In this document: piece by piece, positions 36,306 through 45,931 of the stretch | Layout: the number at the start of each line of letters is the position of its first letter | Numbering within the stretch: position 1 is the stretch's first letter | Assembly (NCBI GenBank): GCA_964468725.1 | Contig: CAYXVU010000001.1 | Span: forward strand, 1 to 64,000 | Direction of reading: 5' to 3' | Length of the DNA: 64,000 bases | Source: CAYXVU01 sp964468725 | GTDB taxonomy: Bacteria > Acidobacteriota > Blastocatellia > UBA7656 | Translations under genes and position numbers: made by a program | Notes under the pieces: generated by a model | The model's input: only the letters and a program-made list of their open reading frames with translations | Database searches by the model: none | What the model was told of the DNA's origin: nothing

Positions 36306-37469
36306 TCATTGGGTTCGCGATGATCCGGGCAATGTGAGCAGCAGGTCGCGGATTTTGATCGTCAAAGGCCCCGGACTAGCGCCGTCGAGATTGCACATGA
36401 TGGCGATGACCAGGCCTTGACCGGGAATGAGCATGAGATTGGTTGATGTACCGGCTTGGCCGCCGCTGTGCGAAACCATCTTTTTGCCATCGGCGTCAAT
36501 TACCCCCCATCCCAAACCATAGCCCGTCTCTTTACCATCAGGCGTCCTTTGCTGTGTCCACATCTGTTGCGTGGTCTCTTTCTTCACCAACTTCGCGTTA
36601 TCCATCGCCAACGCGAAGTTCGCCAGATCAACGGCGGTTGAAACCAGCCCGCCGCCCGGCACTTTCATGCTCGTATCGTGCAGCGAGGCGTTGAACAGAT
36701 CGCCGACTTTGGCAAGCTTTTTGGCTTCGGCAGGCAGTTGCGCATAGGCGCTTTGACTCAGCCTCGTGTAGCCGCGTGCGCGATTGGGGATGATGACGTA
36801 CGCGTTATCAAGCGCTGTGTTTGGCATGCCTGCGGGTTTGAAGACGTATTCTTGCATGTAGGCTTCATAGGTCATGCCGGACGCGCCTTCGATTGCGCAA
36901 CCAAGAAGGCTATAGCCATAGGTCGTGTAGTTGAACTTTGTGCCGGGTTGGGAAAGCAACGGGTCATCTTTGAATATCTTCAGAGAGTCGGTGAGCGTAA
37001 AGAAGTGCTCCGTGCCACTCGCTTCGCCGGGTTTCGCATAGTGGCGAATGCCACCGAGGTGGCCGAGCAGTTGGCGTACCGTGATCGGCCAAGGCTTTTC
37101 GGGGAATGCCGGACAGTATTTTTGAATTGGCGCGTCGAGGTCGAGTTTGCCGCGCTCGGCCAGTTGCATTACGGCAGTTGCCGTCAACGATTTGGCAATC
37201 GAAGCGGTGCGATAAGCCGTCTCCGGTTTGGCTGCCACGTTGTGCTCTATATCGGCCAACCCGAAACCTTTGGCGTAAACCAGTTGATGATTGACGGCGA
37301 TGGCAATCGAAAGGCCGGGTATTTTCAGACGCTCGCGCTCACTGGCGATAAGGGCTTCGACCTGTTTGATAGTTTCGGCGGGCAGAGCGGCTTTTTGTTG
37401 CGCGCCGACTGGCAACAGAGAGGTCAGGCAAAAGAAGGCAATGAGCAAATAGTTTCGCAATCGCTTCAT
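36306..37469 (-). CDS. secreted serine hydrolase, class C beta-lactamase family
   Basis: A 387-residue exported protein of the beta-lactamase/penicillin-binding-protein-like serine hydrolases. Signal peptide ends VGAQ near residue 24. The active-site SxxK is SIAK at 90-93; the YxN position reads Tyr-Thr-Thr in FNYTTYGYSLLG; the KTG-like position is HSGGQ. Such proteins are mostly esterases or D-aminopeptidases rather than antibiotic-resistance enzymes, so resistance should not be inferred. AAGGGAG precedes the ATG. Confidence 0.88.
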   Translation of the reverse strand: MKRLRNYLLIAFFCLTSLLPVGAQQKAALPAETIKQVEALIASERERLKIPGLSIAIAVNHQLVYAKGFGLADIEHNVAAKPETAYRTASIAKSLTATAVMQLAERGKLDLDAPIQKYCPAFPEKPWPITVRQLLGHLGGIRHYAKPGEASGTEHFFTLTDSLKIFKDDPLLSQPGTKFNYTTYGYSLLGCAIEGASGMTYEAYMQEYVFKPAGMPNTALDNAYVIIPNRARGYTRLSQSAYAQLPAEAKKLAKVGDLFNASLHDTSMKVPGGGLVSTAVDLANFALAMDNAKLVKKETTQQMWTQQRTPDGKETGYGLGWGVIDADGKKMVSHSGGQAGTSTNLMLIPGQGLVIAIMCNLDGASPGPLTIKIRDLLLTLPGSSRTQ

Positions 37470-37656
37470 CGGATTCGACTCCCTTCATTGATCTTGGCGA
37501 TCATCGTCTCGATGGACGCCTTCGCATCGGAGCTGCCCAAAGTCAGGGTTTCATCTACCGGAGCTTGTTACTCAACCGACGCAGAGGCCGTCAACCTACC
37601 ATGCTAGCAATGACCCGATTCGCCGTCTTGTTTGTGGTAAGCCCAGTAGTACGAAA

Positions 37657-38475
37657 TTAGCCTCTATCAAGCAGAGCGCGAAACTCGGTTGGCGTCATGC
37701 CGGTGACGCGCTTAAACGAACGCGAGAAATGGGTTTGATCGGCAAACCCTGCGGCGAGAGCGATCTCGACGAGCGGCTTGCGCGAATAGAGCATCTGTTG
37801 ACGGGCATAGGTGATACGCAGTTGGCGTACATAGTCGCCAAGCGTGCAGCGTTCAAACTTGCGAAACACGCGCGCCAAATGCACGGGATGGACGCCGACT
37901 TGTCGGGCAATCTCATCTAGCGCAGGCGGCTCAACAAAGGCCGTTTGAAGAATTTCTTTAGCTTGTCGCAAACAGGCAGGCGGGTGAGACTCTCCGGTTT
38001 TCACAGCCGAACGCGCCGTTTCCGCCATCAATTCGAGGGCGACCCCTTCTATGGCGAGACGCGAAAACTGATCAGGGTTGCGAAACTCTCTGTACAACTT
38101 CATCGCCAACCACGCGGAGACATTGTCATGGACGGCAGACGATTCGGCAGGCAACTTGCCGTATTCTCCGAGATGCGCGAAGCGCGCGGCGTCAATCTCA
38201 ATCAAAAAATGGCGACCAGACGCCTTGTGGGCTTCGGCGTGCGAGACATCGGGCGGATAGAAGATCAAGGTTGCTGGCAGCCGCTCATGGTTGATTTGAC
38301 CGACCTGCTCTTCGTAACTGCCCGCCAACACAAAACAGAAGTGCGCAAGTTCGTGCGAATGGCGCGGCAGTCGCAAATTTGAATCATAGGTCTTTTCCGT
38401 AAAGCGAAAGCCGGAAGTCGTCAATGCTTTCGCCGTTGCGCCATAAAAATTGCCAGCGTCCAATCGCAAACTCAT
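37657..38475 (-). CDS. AraC family transcriptional regulator
   Basis: A 272-residue regulator: N-terminal cupin-like sensing region (RLPRHSHELAHFCFVLAGSYEEQVG) and two C-terminal helix-turn-helix motifs (LDEIARQVGVHPVHLARVFRKF and PLVEIALAAGFADQTHFSRSFKRVTGMTPTEFR). GAGG is eight bases before the ATG. The serine hydrolase gene follows 187 bases downstream and might be its target. The effector is unknown. Confidence 0.92.
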   Translation of the reverse strand: MSLRLDAGNFYGATAKALTTSGFRFTEKTYDSNLRLPRHSHELAHFCFVLAGSYEEQVGQINHERLPATLIFYPPDVSHAEAHKASGRHFLIEIDAARFAHLGEYGKLPAESSAVHDNVSAWLAMKLYREFRNPDQFSRLAIEGVALELMAETARSAVKTGESHPPACLRQAKEILQTAFVEPPALDEIARQVGVHPVHLARVFRKFERCTLGDYVRQLRITYARQQMLYSRKPLVEIALAAGFADQTHFSRSFKRVTGMTPTEFRALLDRG

Positions 38476-38655
38476 GCAATAACCTCAAGGCAGAAAATAA
38501 CGGGAGCGAGAGATGACATCAGTTTAGTACGCAGCAAACGCCGCAGAGTTGCAATTTCAGCAGAGGGAATTCTTTGTTCAGAGCGCGGGCGAAGCCTTTC
38601 ACTCTCTGCTGTTGCTCCGACCTGCCCCAATTTCGCAGGCGTTTCCGGCTTGTGC

Positions 38656-40176
38656 TTACGCTTTCGCCTGATCGGCGGCGGGTTTGGGCTTCCAGCGCAG
38701 AACGGGTTTGCGTGCAGCGGCGACTTCATCCAGTCTGCCGACCTTCGTGGTATGGGGCGCGTGTTTGAGAATCTCCGGGTCGGCTGCGGCTTCTGCGTCA
38801 ATCGCTTTCATCGCATCAATGAAGAGGTCAAGCTCTTCACGGCTCTCGGTTTCGGTCGGTTCGACCATTAACGCGCCCGCGACGATGAGCGGAAACGACA
38901 TGGTCGGCGGATAGAATCCATAATCACTCAACCGCTTGGCGATGTCTACGTTCTTCACGCCGTATTTCGTCTGCCGCTTGTCCGAAAAGATCACTTCGTG
39001 CATCAACGCGCCGGGGTAGGCGATGTCATAAGTCGCTTCGAGATGCCGCGCAATGTAGTTGGCATTCAAGACGGCTGTCTCTGTTGCTTCGCGCAACCCC
39101 GAATCGCCGTGCGTCAAGATGTAGCTCAAGGCGCGCACTAAGACGCCGAAATTGCCAAAGTAGGCGCGCACCCGCCCGACCGATTGCGGGCGATTGAAGT
39201 CGAGGGTTAAACGGCCTTCGCCCGTGCGATGTACGCGCGGGAAGGGAAGGAAGGGTTCGAGCGCGGCGGTCACTGCAACCGGGCCTGCGCCGGGTCCGCC
39301 GCCGCCGTGCGGCGTCGAAAAGGTCTTGTGCAGATTGAGATGCATCACATCAATGCCGAAATCGCCCGGCTTGGTGACACCGACCAGCGCGTTCATATTG
39401 GCGCCGTCCATATAAACGAAGCCGCCGCCATCATGCACGATGCGACAAATCTCTTCGATATTTTGTTCGAATTTGCCGAGCGTGTTCGGATTGGTGAGCA
39501 TCAGCGCGGCCACCTCTTCGTTCATGGTGCGTTTGAGCGCCTCGAGGTCGGTCATGCCATCGGCATTTGATGGAAGGGTTTCGACCGAGTAACCGCAGAT
39601 GATGGCCGAAGCCGGATTGGTGCCATGCGCCGAATCGGGAATCAAAACTTTTTTGCGCGCATTGCCGCGTTGCTCGAGCGCTGCGCGAATCATCAGAATG
39701 CCGGTCAACTCGCCTTGCGCTCCGGCAGCCGGTTGCAAGGTGACAGCAGCCAGCCCGGTAATCTCTGCCAGACACTCTTCGAGGCGGCAAATGATCTCTA
39801 GCGCCCCTTGCGCCAGCGGCGCAGGGGTGAGGGGGTGGAGATGGGCGATGCCTTCGATACGCGCAACGCGTTCATTGATGCGCGGATTGTATTTCATCGT
39901 ACATGAACCGAGCGGGTACATCCCCGTATCTACGCCGTAATTCCACGTTGAAATGCGCGTGAAGTGACGAATCACGTCAACTTCGGAAAGCTCCGGCATC
40001 CCTTGAAGGTCATCTTCGCGTAAGAGCTTGCTGTCAATCAGCGTATCGTCGGCGTGTTCGGGCACATCGAGTTTGGGCAGCGAGTACCCGATGCGTCCGG
40101 GGCGCGATTGTTCGAAGAGTAACCCTTCGTTTTGAACTGTGTGCGTCGTGGCTTTTTTTATCCTGCTGTTGTCCAT
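38656..40176 (-). CDS. gcvPB: glycine dehydrogenase (decarboxylating) subunit 2
   Basis: A 506-residue PLP-dependent P-protein subunit of the glycine cleavage system, which decarboxylates glycine and passes the aminomethyl group to lipoylated GcvH. PLP lysine near residue 280 in LHKTFSTPHGGGGPG, and the family stretches LGSCTMKYNPR and QPAAGAQGELTG are present. Length fits the two-subunit form of bacteria and archaea. It is last in the operon, about 110 bases after gcvPA, with only a weak ribosome site. The C-terminus is alanine- and lysine-rich. Confidence 0.97.
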   Translation of the reverse strand: MDNSRIKKATTHTVQNEGLLFEQSRPGRIGYSLPKLDVPEHADDTLIDSKLLREDDLQGMPELSEVDVIRHFTRISTWNYGVDTGMYPLGSCTMKYNPRINERVARIEGIAHLHPLTPAPLAQGALEIICRLEECLAEITGLAAVTLQPAAGAQGELTGILMIRAALEQRGNARKKVLIPDSAHGTNPASAIICGYSVETLPSNADGMTDLEALKRTMNEEVAALMLTNPNTLGKFEQNIEEICRIVHDGGGFVYMDGANMNALVGVTKPGDFGIDVMHLNLHKTFSTPHGGGGPGAGPVAVTAALEPFLPFPRVHRTGEGRLTLDFNRPQSVGRVRAYFGNFGVLVRALSYILTHGDSGLREATETAVLNANYIARHLEATYDIAYPGALMHEVIFSDKRQTKYGVKNVDIAKRLSDYGFYPPTMSFPLIVAGALMVEPTETESREELDLFIDAMKAIDAEAAADPEILKHAPHTTKVGRLDEVAAARKPVLRWKPKPAADQAKA

Positions 40177-40288
40177 GTTTGAATTTCTTTTGCTGCAAAT
40201 CTACCGAGCACAAATCTTGAATTGATGATTCAGGCTGATGGCCGAAGAGGCAGCCATTCGTGGCTGCCTGTCAGGCGTGGGGCAAAGA

Positions 40289-41620
40289 TCAAATTTCCGC
40301 CAGCGCCGCAACCAAATTGTCAATGGCTGGGCGCTTAGCCGTTTCGGTAACGCAGACGAGCAGCGCGTTTTTCAATTCGGGGTAGTAACATTCCAGAGCA
40401 ACGCCGCCGATGATCTTCTTCTCCAACAAGGCTGCCGTCGCTTCGGTTGCCGACTTGGGCATCTCAATGACGAACTCATTGAAGAAGGGGGCGGCAAAGC
40501 GCAGTTTGAAGCCTTCGAGTTTCGCAACCTCCGAAGCGGCATAATGCGCTTTGTTGAGATTTTGATGAGCCACCTCTTGTACGCCGCGCCGCCCCATCGT
40601 TGCCAAATAGATGGTTGCCATCAGCGCGAACAGCCCTTGATTGGTGCAAATGTTTGACGTGGCCTTCTCGCGGCGAATGTGCTGCTCACGCGTCGAAAGC
40701 GTCAGCACGTAGCCGCGCCGCCCATTATGATCTACGGTTTCGCCGACCAGTCTGCCCGGCATCTGCCGCACATATTTGTCGAGCGTGGCGAACAGCCCGC
40801 AATAGGGGCCGCCGTAACTGAGTGGGATGCCGAACGATTGACCTTCGGCGACCACGATGTCCGCGCCACACGCGCCGGGCGACTTCAGGATGCCGAGGCT
40901 CATCGCTTCCGAAAGGGCGACGATCAGCAATGCGCCCGCTTGATGGGCGGCGTCGGCGAGAGTGGCGAGGTCTTCGATACAGCCGAAGAAGTTCGGCGAT
41001 TGCACGATGATGGCCGCTGTTTGATGGTCAACCGCAAGCGAGTTGATATCCACTCTGCCCGCTTCCGTATACGCGATAGGGGCAATCGTGATGCCGAGAT
41101 TTTTAGTATAGGTGGAGAGCACTTCGCGGTATTGCGGGTGCACGGTCGAAGCGACCATAAACTTATCGCGCCGAGTGATACGTTGTGCCATCAACGCCGC
41201 TTCGGCCAATCCGGTTGAGGCATCGTACAGCGAAGCGTTTGAGACTTCCATGCCGGTGAGCTGGCAGACCATGGTTTGAAATTCAAAGATGTATTGCAGA
41301 GTGCCTTGACTGAGTTCTGGCTGATAAGGGGTGTAGGCGGTGAAGAATTCCGAGCGCGAAATCAACGGATCAATGATGACCGGAATGTGATGTGCGTAAG
41401 CGCCCGCGCCGAGAAAGGATTGATACCCGCTGGCATTGTTCGCAGCAAGATGGCGAAAGTAGTCGAGCAAATCCGGCTCGCTCATCGGTTCGCCGATGCC
41501 GAGGGGGGCCGTGAGTCGTAAGGATTCGGGGATTTGGTCGAAGAGGTCTGCAATCGAATGAAGGCCGATGCTGGCGAGCATGTCCTGCCGCTCGTCCGGC
41601 GCGTTTGGGATATATCTCAT
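40289..41620 (-). CDS. gcvPA: glycine dehydrogenase (decarboxylating) subunit 1
   Basis: A 443-residue partner of GcvPB; together they form the split P-protein. Family stretches: RYIPNAPDERQDMLASIG, YTPYQPELSQGTLQYIFEFQ, YDASTGLAEAALMA, LSYGGPYCGLFA and SNICTNQGLFALMA. The start ATG 41620 is six bases after the gcvH stop codon, and its GGAG lies inside the end of gcvH, so translation is probably coupled. Confidence 0.97.
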   Translation of the reverse strand: MRYIPNAPDERQDMLASIGLHSIADLFDQIPESLRLTAPLGIGEPMSEPDLLDYFRHLAANNASGYQSFLGAGAYAHHIPVIIDPLISRSEFFTAYTPYQPELSQGTLQYIFEFQTMVCQLTGMEVSNASLYDASTGLAEAALMAQRITRRDKFMVASTVHPQYREVLSTYTKNLGITIAPIAYTEAGRVDINSLAVDHQTAAIIVQSPNFFGCIEDLATLADAAHQAGALLIVALSEAMSLGILKSPGACGADIVVAEGQSFGIPLSYGGPYCGLFATLDKYVRQMPGRLVGETVDHNGRRGYVLTLSTREQHIRREKATSNICTNQGLFALMATIYLATMGRRGVQEVAHQNLNKAHYAASEVAKLEGFKLRFAAPFFNEFVIEMPKSATEATAALLEKKIIGGVALECYYPELKNALLVCVTETAKRPAIDNLVAALAEI

Positions 41621-41626
41621 TCAGAA

Positions 41627-42025
41627 TTACTCCGCGGCTTCTTGTTTGATGTAATCTTCGTACTCGGCTGCGCTCAGCAGGCTGTCGGCTTCGGCGGGGT
41701 TGGCCATCGAAATTTTAATCATCCAGCCTGCTCCGTAGGGGTCGGTATTGACCGCTTCCGGCGAATCATTGAGCTGCCCATTGACTTCGGTAACCTTTCC
41801 GGTCAGCGGCATATAAATTTCGCTTACCGCTTTGACGCTTTCGACCGAGCCAAAAGGTTCGCTCGAGTCGAACTGGTCACCGACTTTGGGAAGCTCGACG
41901 TAGACGACATCGCCCAGTTGCAATTGCGCGTGATCGGTGATGCCGACCGTCGCCGTATCCGCGCCGTCAAGGCGCACCCATTCGTGATCTTTCGTGTAAT
42001 TCAAATTGTCAGGCATATTGGCCAT
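41627..42025 (-). CDS. gcvH: glycine cleavage system H protein
   Basis: A 132-residue lipoyl carrier that shuttles the aminomethyl group between P, T and L proteins. The lipoylated lysine is Lys65 in ESVKAVSEIY. AGGAGAGG precedes the ATG. No lipoate synthesis genes and no L protein (dihydrolipoyl dehydrogenase) gene lie in the window; the L protein is usually shared with other complexes. Confidence 0.97.
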   Translation of the reverse strand: MANMPDNLNYTKDHEWVRLDGADTATVGITDHAQLQLGDVVYVELPKVGDQFDSSEPFGSVESVKAVSEIYMPLTGKVTEVNGQLNDSPEAVNTDPYGAGWMIKISMANPAEADSLLSAAEYEDYIKQEAAE

Positions 42026-42064
42026 GTGTTTGATTCCTCTCCTACTGTAATCCGGTCTGCCGGA

Positions 42065-43162
42065 CTAATCAAATTTCCTCTCTCGTTTGTAGAAAGGCGT
42101 TTCGACGACGCGCGCCGCAACTTCGCGCCCGCGTATTTGGATAGAGAACTCTGTGCCGATGGCGGTATGGGCGATGGGCAAATAGGCGAGTCCGATGTTC
42201 TTCTTCAAAAAAGGCGCGGGGCTGCCGGAGGCAACTTCGCCGAGCGGCTGACCGGCCATCAAGATCGGGTAGTGATCGCGCGCCGGAGCGCGGTCGAGAA
42301 CTTCAAAGCCGATCAACTTGCGTTGCAATCCCTCTTGTTTCTGGCGCTGCATCACGTCACGACCCATAAAGTCGCCTTTTGCCAGTTTGACGACCCAGCC
42401 GAGCCCCGCTTCGAGCGGCGTCGTGGTTTCGTCCATATCGTTGCCCCACAATCGAAACGCGGCTTCGAGGCGGCAGGTGTTGCGCGCCGCCAAACCGCAG
42501 GGCATCAGACCCAGATCGTTGCCGGTGACCAGCAGACGATTCCACAGGTGTTTGGCGTGTTCGGGGTCGCAGAAAATTTCAAACCCGTCTTCACCTGTAT
42601 AGCCGGTGCGCGAGACTCGGCAATCGAGGCCATCAACGTGCACTCGCTGCGACCAGTAATACGGGATGCGGTCGAGTTGGTGATCGCAGAGGTTCTGTAA
42701 AATCTGCTCGGCGCGCGGCCCTTGTAACGCCAGAAGGGCGTAGGCTTCGCTGACATCGTTGACCTCGACATTGCCCTCGGTGTGCTGCTTGATCCAGTTG
42801 AACGCTTTTTCCGTATTGGCGGCGTTGACGACCAGCATAAAGTAATCGGCGTTAATGCGATAGACGAGGAGGTCATCGAGGATACCGGCGTTCTCGTTGG
42901 TCAGCATCGAGTACTGCACCTGATTGTCCGCCAGTTTGCTGACGTCGTTAGTGGTGAGTCGTTGAACGAGCGACAGGGCATCGGCTCCGATAACGTCAAT
43001 CTCGCCCATATGCGAGACATCGAATAAACCCGCCGCTTGCCGAACCGCCATATGTTCAGGGAGCGGGCCGCTATACTGCACTGGCATGTCCCATCCGGCG
43101 AAGTCCACCATTCGTCCGCCGAGAGCGACGTGGGAATCATAGAGAGGGGTGCGCTTGAGCAT
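42065..43162 (-). CDS. gcvT: glycine cleavage system T protein (aminomethyltransferase)
   Basis: A 365-residue enzyme that releases ammonia and forms 5,10-methylene-tetrahydrofolate from the aminomethyl group on GcvH. Motifs: N-terminal [45 protein letters not shown] (folate-binding region) and [14 protein letters not shown] 43162 follows AGGAG; the extra six codons upstream are not needed. It is the first gene of the operon and is divergent from lpxD. Confidence 0.97.
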   Translation of the reverse strand: MLKRTPLYDSHVALGGRMVDFAGWDMPVQYSGPLPEHMAVRQAAGLFDVSHMGEIDVIGADALSLVQRLTTNDVSKLADNQVQYSMLTNENAGILDDLLVYRINADYFMLVVNAANTEKAFNWIKQHTEGNVEVNDVSEAYALLALQGPRAEQILQNLCDHQLDRIPYYWSQRVHVDGLDCRVSRTGYTGEDGFEIFCDPEHAKHLWNRLLVTGNDLGLMPCGLAARNTCRLEAAFRLWGNDMDETTTPLEAGLGWVVKLAKGDFMGRDVMQRQKQEGLQRKLIGFEVLDRAPARDHYPILMAGQPLGEVASGSPAPFLKKNIGLAYLPIAHTAIGTEFSIQIRGREVAARVVETPFYKRERKFD

Positions 43163-43226
43163 CAAAACTCCTGTCCGCAAGATAACGATAGAAGCCGTTT
43201 TGCATCACGGTTTTGCAGAAGGGGCA

Positions 43227-43255
43227 AGCTAACACAGGCCATTTTCATGCGTCAA
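43227..43255 (-). promoter_or_regulatory. probable promoter of the gcvTH-PA-PB operon
   Basis: On the minus strand TTGACG (43255-43250), 17 bases, TTAGCT (43232-43227). The leader to ATG 43162 would be about 58 bases, too short for a tandem glycine riboswitch, and none was recognised. Confidence 0.45.
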
Positions 43256-43361
43256 GCGGCGCAACTTCGGCGCACGCTTGCACGCTTGCATCGCGTATGG
43301 GAAACTTTCGACTTTGCAAAATGCTGGCTTTTTTCGGCAATTTTTCCTGCGGATTCCGCCT

Positions 43362-44405
43362 ATGCAAACGCTTGAACAACTGGCGCAACGGCTCAACGCC
43401 GAACTGATCGGCGATGGCGCGGCGCAAATTTTTCGCGCTTGCCCTTTTGCGGTTGCCGGAGCGGGCGACCTCACCTTTGCGACCAGCGCGGTCTATCGGG
43501 CGCGCATTCCCGACTCGGCTGCGACCGCCATCATCGTGGCGTCGCCGGTGGAGGCTGAGGGCAAGAATCTGCTACTTGCCAAACATCCCAAACTTGCCTT
43601 TGCGCGCGCCGTGCAGTTGTTGCATGCCAAACCGTATGCAGCGCGTGGCGTCAGTGACGATCTCATCGTTGGCGAGCGAACGACGCTCGGCAGTGAGCTT
43701 TCGATCTACCCGCGCGTCACGATTGGCAAGGATGCGCGCATCGGCCATCGCGTAACGCTCTATCCCGGTGTGGTCATCGGCGACCGCTGTCACATCGGCG
43801 ATGACACGGTCATCTATGCCAATGTGTCGGTGTATGACGATTGCGAGATTGGCAACCGGGTCATTATTCATGCCGGAACGGTGATCGGCGCGGATGGATT
43901 CGGTTTTGTTGCCGATGAAGACGGGCGACAGGTGAAACTCTTGCAACTCGGAGGCGTGCGCATTGAAGAGGATTGCGAGATTGGCGCTTGCTGCGCCATT
44001 GATCGCGCGGTGTTCGGGGAAACCCTTTTGCGGCGCGGCGTCAAACTCGATAACTTCATTCAGGTTGCGCACAACAGCGAGATTGGTGAAGACACTGTGA
44101 TTGCGGCACAGACGGGATTTTCCGGCGGCACGAAGTTGGGGAAGCGCTGCGTCATTGCCGGACAAGTCGGAACCCGCGATCATATTGAAATCGGCGAGGG
44201 CGCGGTGATTACTGCCAAAGCAGCAGTGCTGAAGGACGTTCCGTCCGGCGCAGTGATGAGTGGCACGATTCCTGCACTCGACCACAATGCGTGGCGACGC
44301 GCGCAGGTGCTATACTCGAAGCTTCCCGAATTGGTTGCGCGCTTGCGAAGGTTGGAAACCATCGTTCGAAAGCAGAGCCGAGATACTCAACGCGGGGATG
44401 AGTAG
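43362..44405 (+). CDS. lpxD: UDP-3-O-acylglucosamine N-acyltransferase
   Basis: A 347-residue left-handed beta-helix enzyme that adds the second acyl chain in lipid A synthesis. N-terminal uridine-binding domain (ACPFAVAGAGDLTF), then repeated hexapeptides (IGHRVTLYPGVVIGDRCHIGDD), with the catalytic His in FIQVAHNSEIG, and the late G-x-x-GA turn before a C-terminal helix. ATG 43362 gives the normal family length; longer frame starts lie in the promoter region. First gene of lpxD-fabZ-lpxA-lpxI. Confidence 0.95.
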   Translation: MQTLEQLAQRLNAELIGDGAAQIFRACPFAVAGAGDLTFATSAVYRARIPDSAATAIIVASPVEAEGKNLLLAKHPKLAFARAVQLLHAKPYAARGVSDDLIVGERTTLGSELSIYPRVTIGKDARIGHRVTLYPGVVIGDRCHIGDDTVIYANVSVYDDCEIGNRVIIHAGTVIGADGFGFVADEDGRQVKLLQLGGVRIEEDCEIGACCAIDRAVFGETLLRRGVKLDNFIQVAHNSEIGEDTVIAAQTGFSGGTKLGKRCVIAGQVGTRDHIEIGEGAVITAKAAVLKDVPSGAVMSGTIPALDHNAWRRAQVLYSKLPELVARLRRLETIVRKQSRDTQRGDE

Positions 44406-44537
44406 ACCGAATCATCAACGAAAAGACCATTGGTTTGTTTGCGACGCGACGCCTTGCCATCTTGCTTGGCACGATAACGCTTGTTGAACAACGTTGCACA
44501 GGATTGTGGGGGAGCGTCGCAGATCATAGAAAAGATT

Positions 44538-45029
44538 ATGGAAACCTTGCTCGATATTACGCAGATTCAAGCGATTTTGCCGCATCGCTATCCCTTTTTA
44601 CTGGTAGACCGCATCATCGAATACGAAGAAGGCAAGCGTGTGGTCGGCATCAAAAATGTCACGCTCAACGAACCCTTCTTTGTGGGTCACTTTCCCGGCG
44701 CGCCTGTCATGCCCGGTGTGCTGATTATCGAAGCGATGGCGCAGACGGCTGGCGTCTTGATGCTCCGCAATCTGGTTGATCGGGAATCGAAGCTGGTCTT
44801 CTTCACCGGTGTTGAAGAAGCCAAGTTTCGCCGTCCGGTTGTGCCCGGCGACCAGTTGCGATTGGAGCTGACGGTGCTGCGCTTTGGCGGTCGCAATATC
44901 AAACTGCGCGGTGAGGCCTTCGTCGGCGAGCAGCGGGTTGCCGAAGCGTTGATCACCTCCTCGCTGGTTGATCGCAGTCTGGTGAAACGGTCAGCCTCCA
45001 ACTCGGCTGACCCCGCCCCTGCCGGGTAA
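44538..45029 (+). CDS. fabZ: 3-hydroxyacyl-[acyl-carrier-protein] dehydratase
   Basis: A 163-residue hot-dog-fold dehydratase of type II fatty acid synthesis. Catalytic His in [13 protein letters not shown] and Glu in [10 protein letters not shown]. The ATG at 44538 gives the standard N-terminus ([11 protein letters not shown]); the longer frame back to a TTG at 44481 is less likely. It shares the 3-hydroxyacyl-ACP pool with LpxA and LpxD, which explains the conserved clustering. Confidence 0.96.
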   Translation: METLLDITQIQAILPHRYPFLLVDRIIEYEEGKRVVGIKNVTLNEPFFVGHFPGAPVMPGVLIIEAMAQTAGVLMLRNLVDRESKLVFFTGVEEAKFRRPVVPGDQLRLELTVLRFGGRNIKLRGEAFVGEQRVAEALITSSLVDRSLVKRSASNSADPAPAG

Positions 45030-45053
45030 TTCTCATCAGGAGAGTGGCGCGCC

Positions 45054-45827
45054 GTGTCTATTCATCCGACAGCGATTATCAGCCCGAAAGCAGAACTCGG
45101 ACGTAACGTTTCGGTCGGCCCCTATTCGACCATCGGGGATGGAGTGATTTTGCATGATGAGGTTCGCATCATCAGCCATACGGTTATCGAAGGGCCTGCA
45201 GAATTCGGGCGCGGCTGCATCTTCTATCCGTTCGTATCGGCGGGATTGGCTCCGCCCGATCTCAAGTACAAAGGCGAACCGAGCCTGTTGCAGGTTGGCG
45301 AGCGCAACACCTTCCGCGAGTACGTCACCTTGCATCGTGGCACGGAGGGCGGCGGCGGGATGACTCGCATTGGGTCGGACAACCTCTTTATGCCGCAGGC
45401 ACACGTCGCCCACGATAGCAACATTGGCAACCACACGATCTTCGCCAATGCCGCGACGCTCGCCGGGCATGTCCTCGTCGAAGATTACGCCATCATCGGC
45501 GCATATTCCGGCATTCATCAATTTTGTCGCGTCGGGCGTTATGCCTTCATCGGCGGCTACTCGGTGGTCGTTAAGGATGCTCTGCCGTTTGCCCGCACTG
45601 TGGGCAATCACGCGAAGTGCTATGGCGAAAATACCCTCGGCTTGCGACGGCGCGGCTTTGACTCCGAGACCCTTCGCCGCCTGCATCGCGCCTTTCGCCT
45701 TTTGTTGTCGTCAAAGCTCAACACGACGCAAGCGGTCGCCGCAATCAAGCAGGAACTCAGCGGCTATTCGGAGATTGACTATTTGGTGGCCTTTATTGAG
45801 AGCGCGCAACGCGGAGTGACGAAATAG
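45054..45827 (+). CDS. lpxA: UDP-N-acetylglucosamine acyltransferase
   Basis: A 257-residue first enzyme of lipid A synthesis, a left-handed beta-helix trimer. Hexapeptide start IHPTAIISPKAELG; substrate and catalytic part LHRGTEGGGG and AHVAHDSNIGN with the catalytic His; C-terminal helical domain with LRRRGFDSETLRRLHRAFR. Translation begins at GTG 45054, with AGGAGAG ten bases upstream. A heptamer array begins directly at its stop codon. Confidence 0.96.
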   Translation: MSIHPTAIISPKAELGRNVSVGPYSTIGDGVILHDEVRIISHTVIEGPAEFGRGCIFYPFVSAGLAPPDLKYKGEPSLLQVGERNTFREYVTLHRGTEGGGGMTRIGSDNLFMPQAHVAHDSNIGNHTIFANAATLAGHVLVEDYAIIGAYSGIHQFCRVGRYAFIGGYSVVVKDALPFARTVGNHAKCYGENTLGLRRRGFDSETLRRLHRAFRLLLSSKLNTTQAVAAIKQELSGYSEIDYLVAFIESAQRGVTK

Positions 45828-45847
45828 GTGTCGGGTGTCGGGTATGA
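45827..45847. repeat. three tandem heptamers after lpxA (GGTGTCG type)
   Basis: GGTGTCG, GGTGTCG, GGTATGA from the last base of the lpxA stop codon. On the other strand these read like CGACACC, related to the CCTGATA units at 45884-45918, so the two arrays form an inverted pair. Confidence 0.7.
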
Positions 45848-45883
45848 GGGAGCCGGTTTTGGTAGACAAGGGATGGCTGCCGA

Positions 45884-45918
45884 TTCTGACTTTGACCCCT
45901 GATACCTGATGCCTGAAA
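45884..45918. repeat. five tandem degenerate heptamers before lpxI
   Basis: TTCTGAC, TTTGACC, CCTGATA, CCTGATG, CCTGAAA. The array ends 13 bases before the lpxI ATG, taking up the place where a ribosome site would be expected. Confidence 0.8.
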
Positions 45919-45931
45919 TCAGACGCCGGTT

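Noticed and set aside
36306..37469. Antibiotic-resistance beta-lactamase
   Set aside because: The family is broad; the YxN position reads YTT and the KTG-like position is HSGG, so an esterase or peptidase role is more likely.
41534..42700. Long plus-strand open frame over gcvH and gcvT
   Set aside because: Mirror frame of clear, highly conserved glycine cleavage genes.
44466..44484. Sigma-54-like TTGGCACG...GCTTG sequence before fabZ
   Set aside because: The GG and GC doublets are one base too close for a -24/-12 promoter, and it lies inside an operon.
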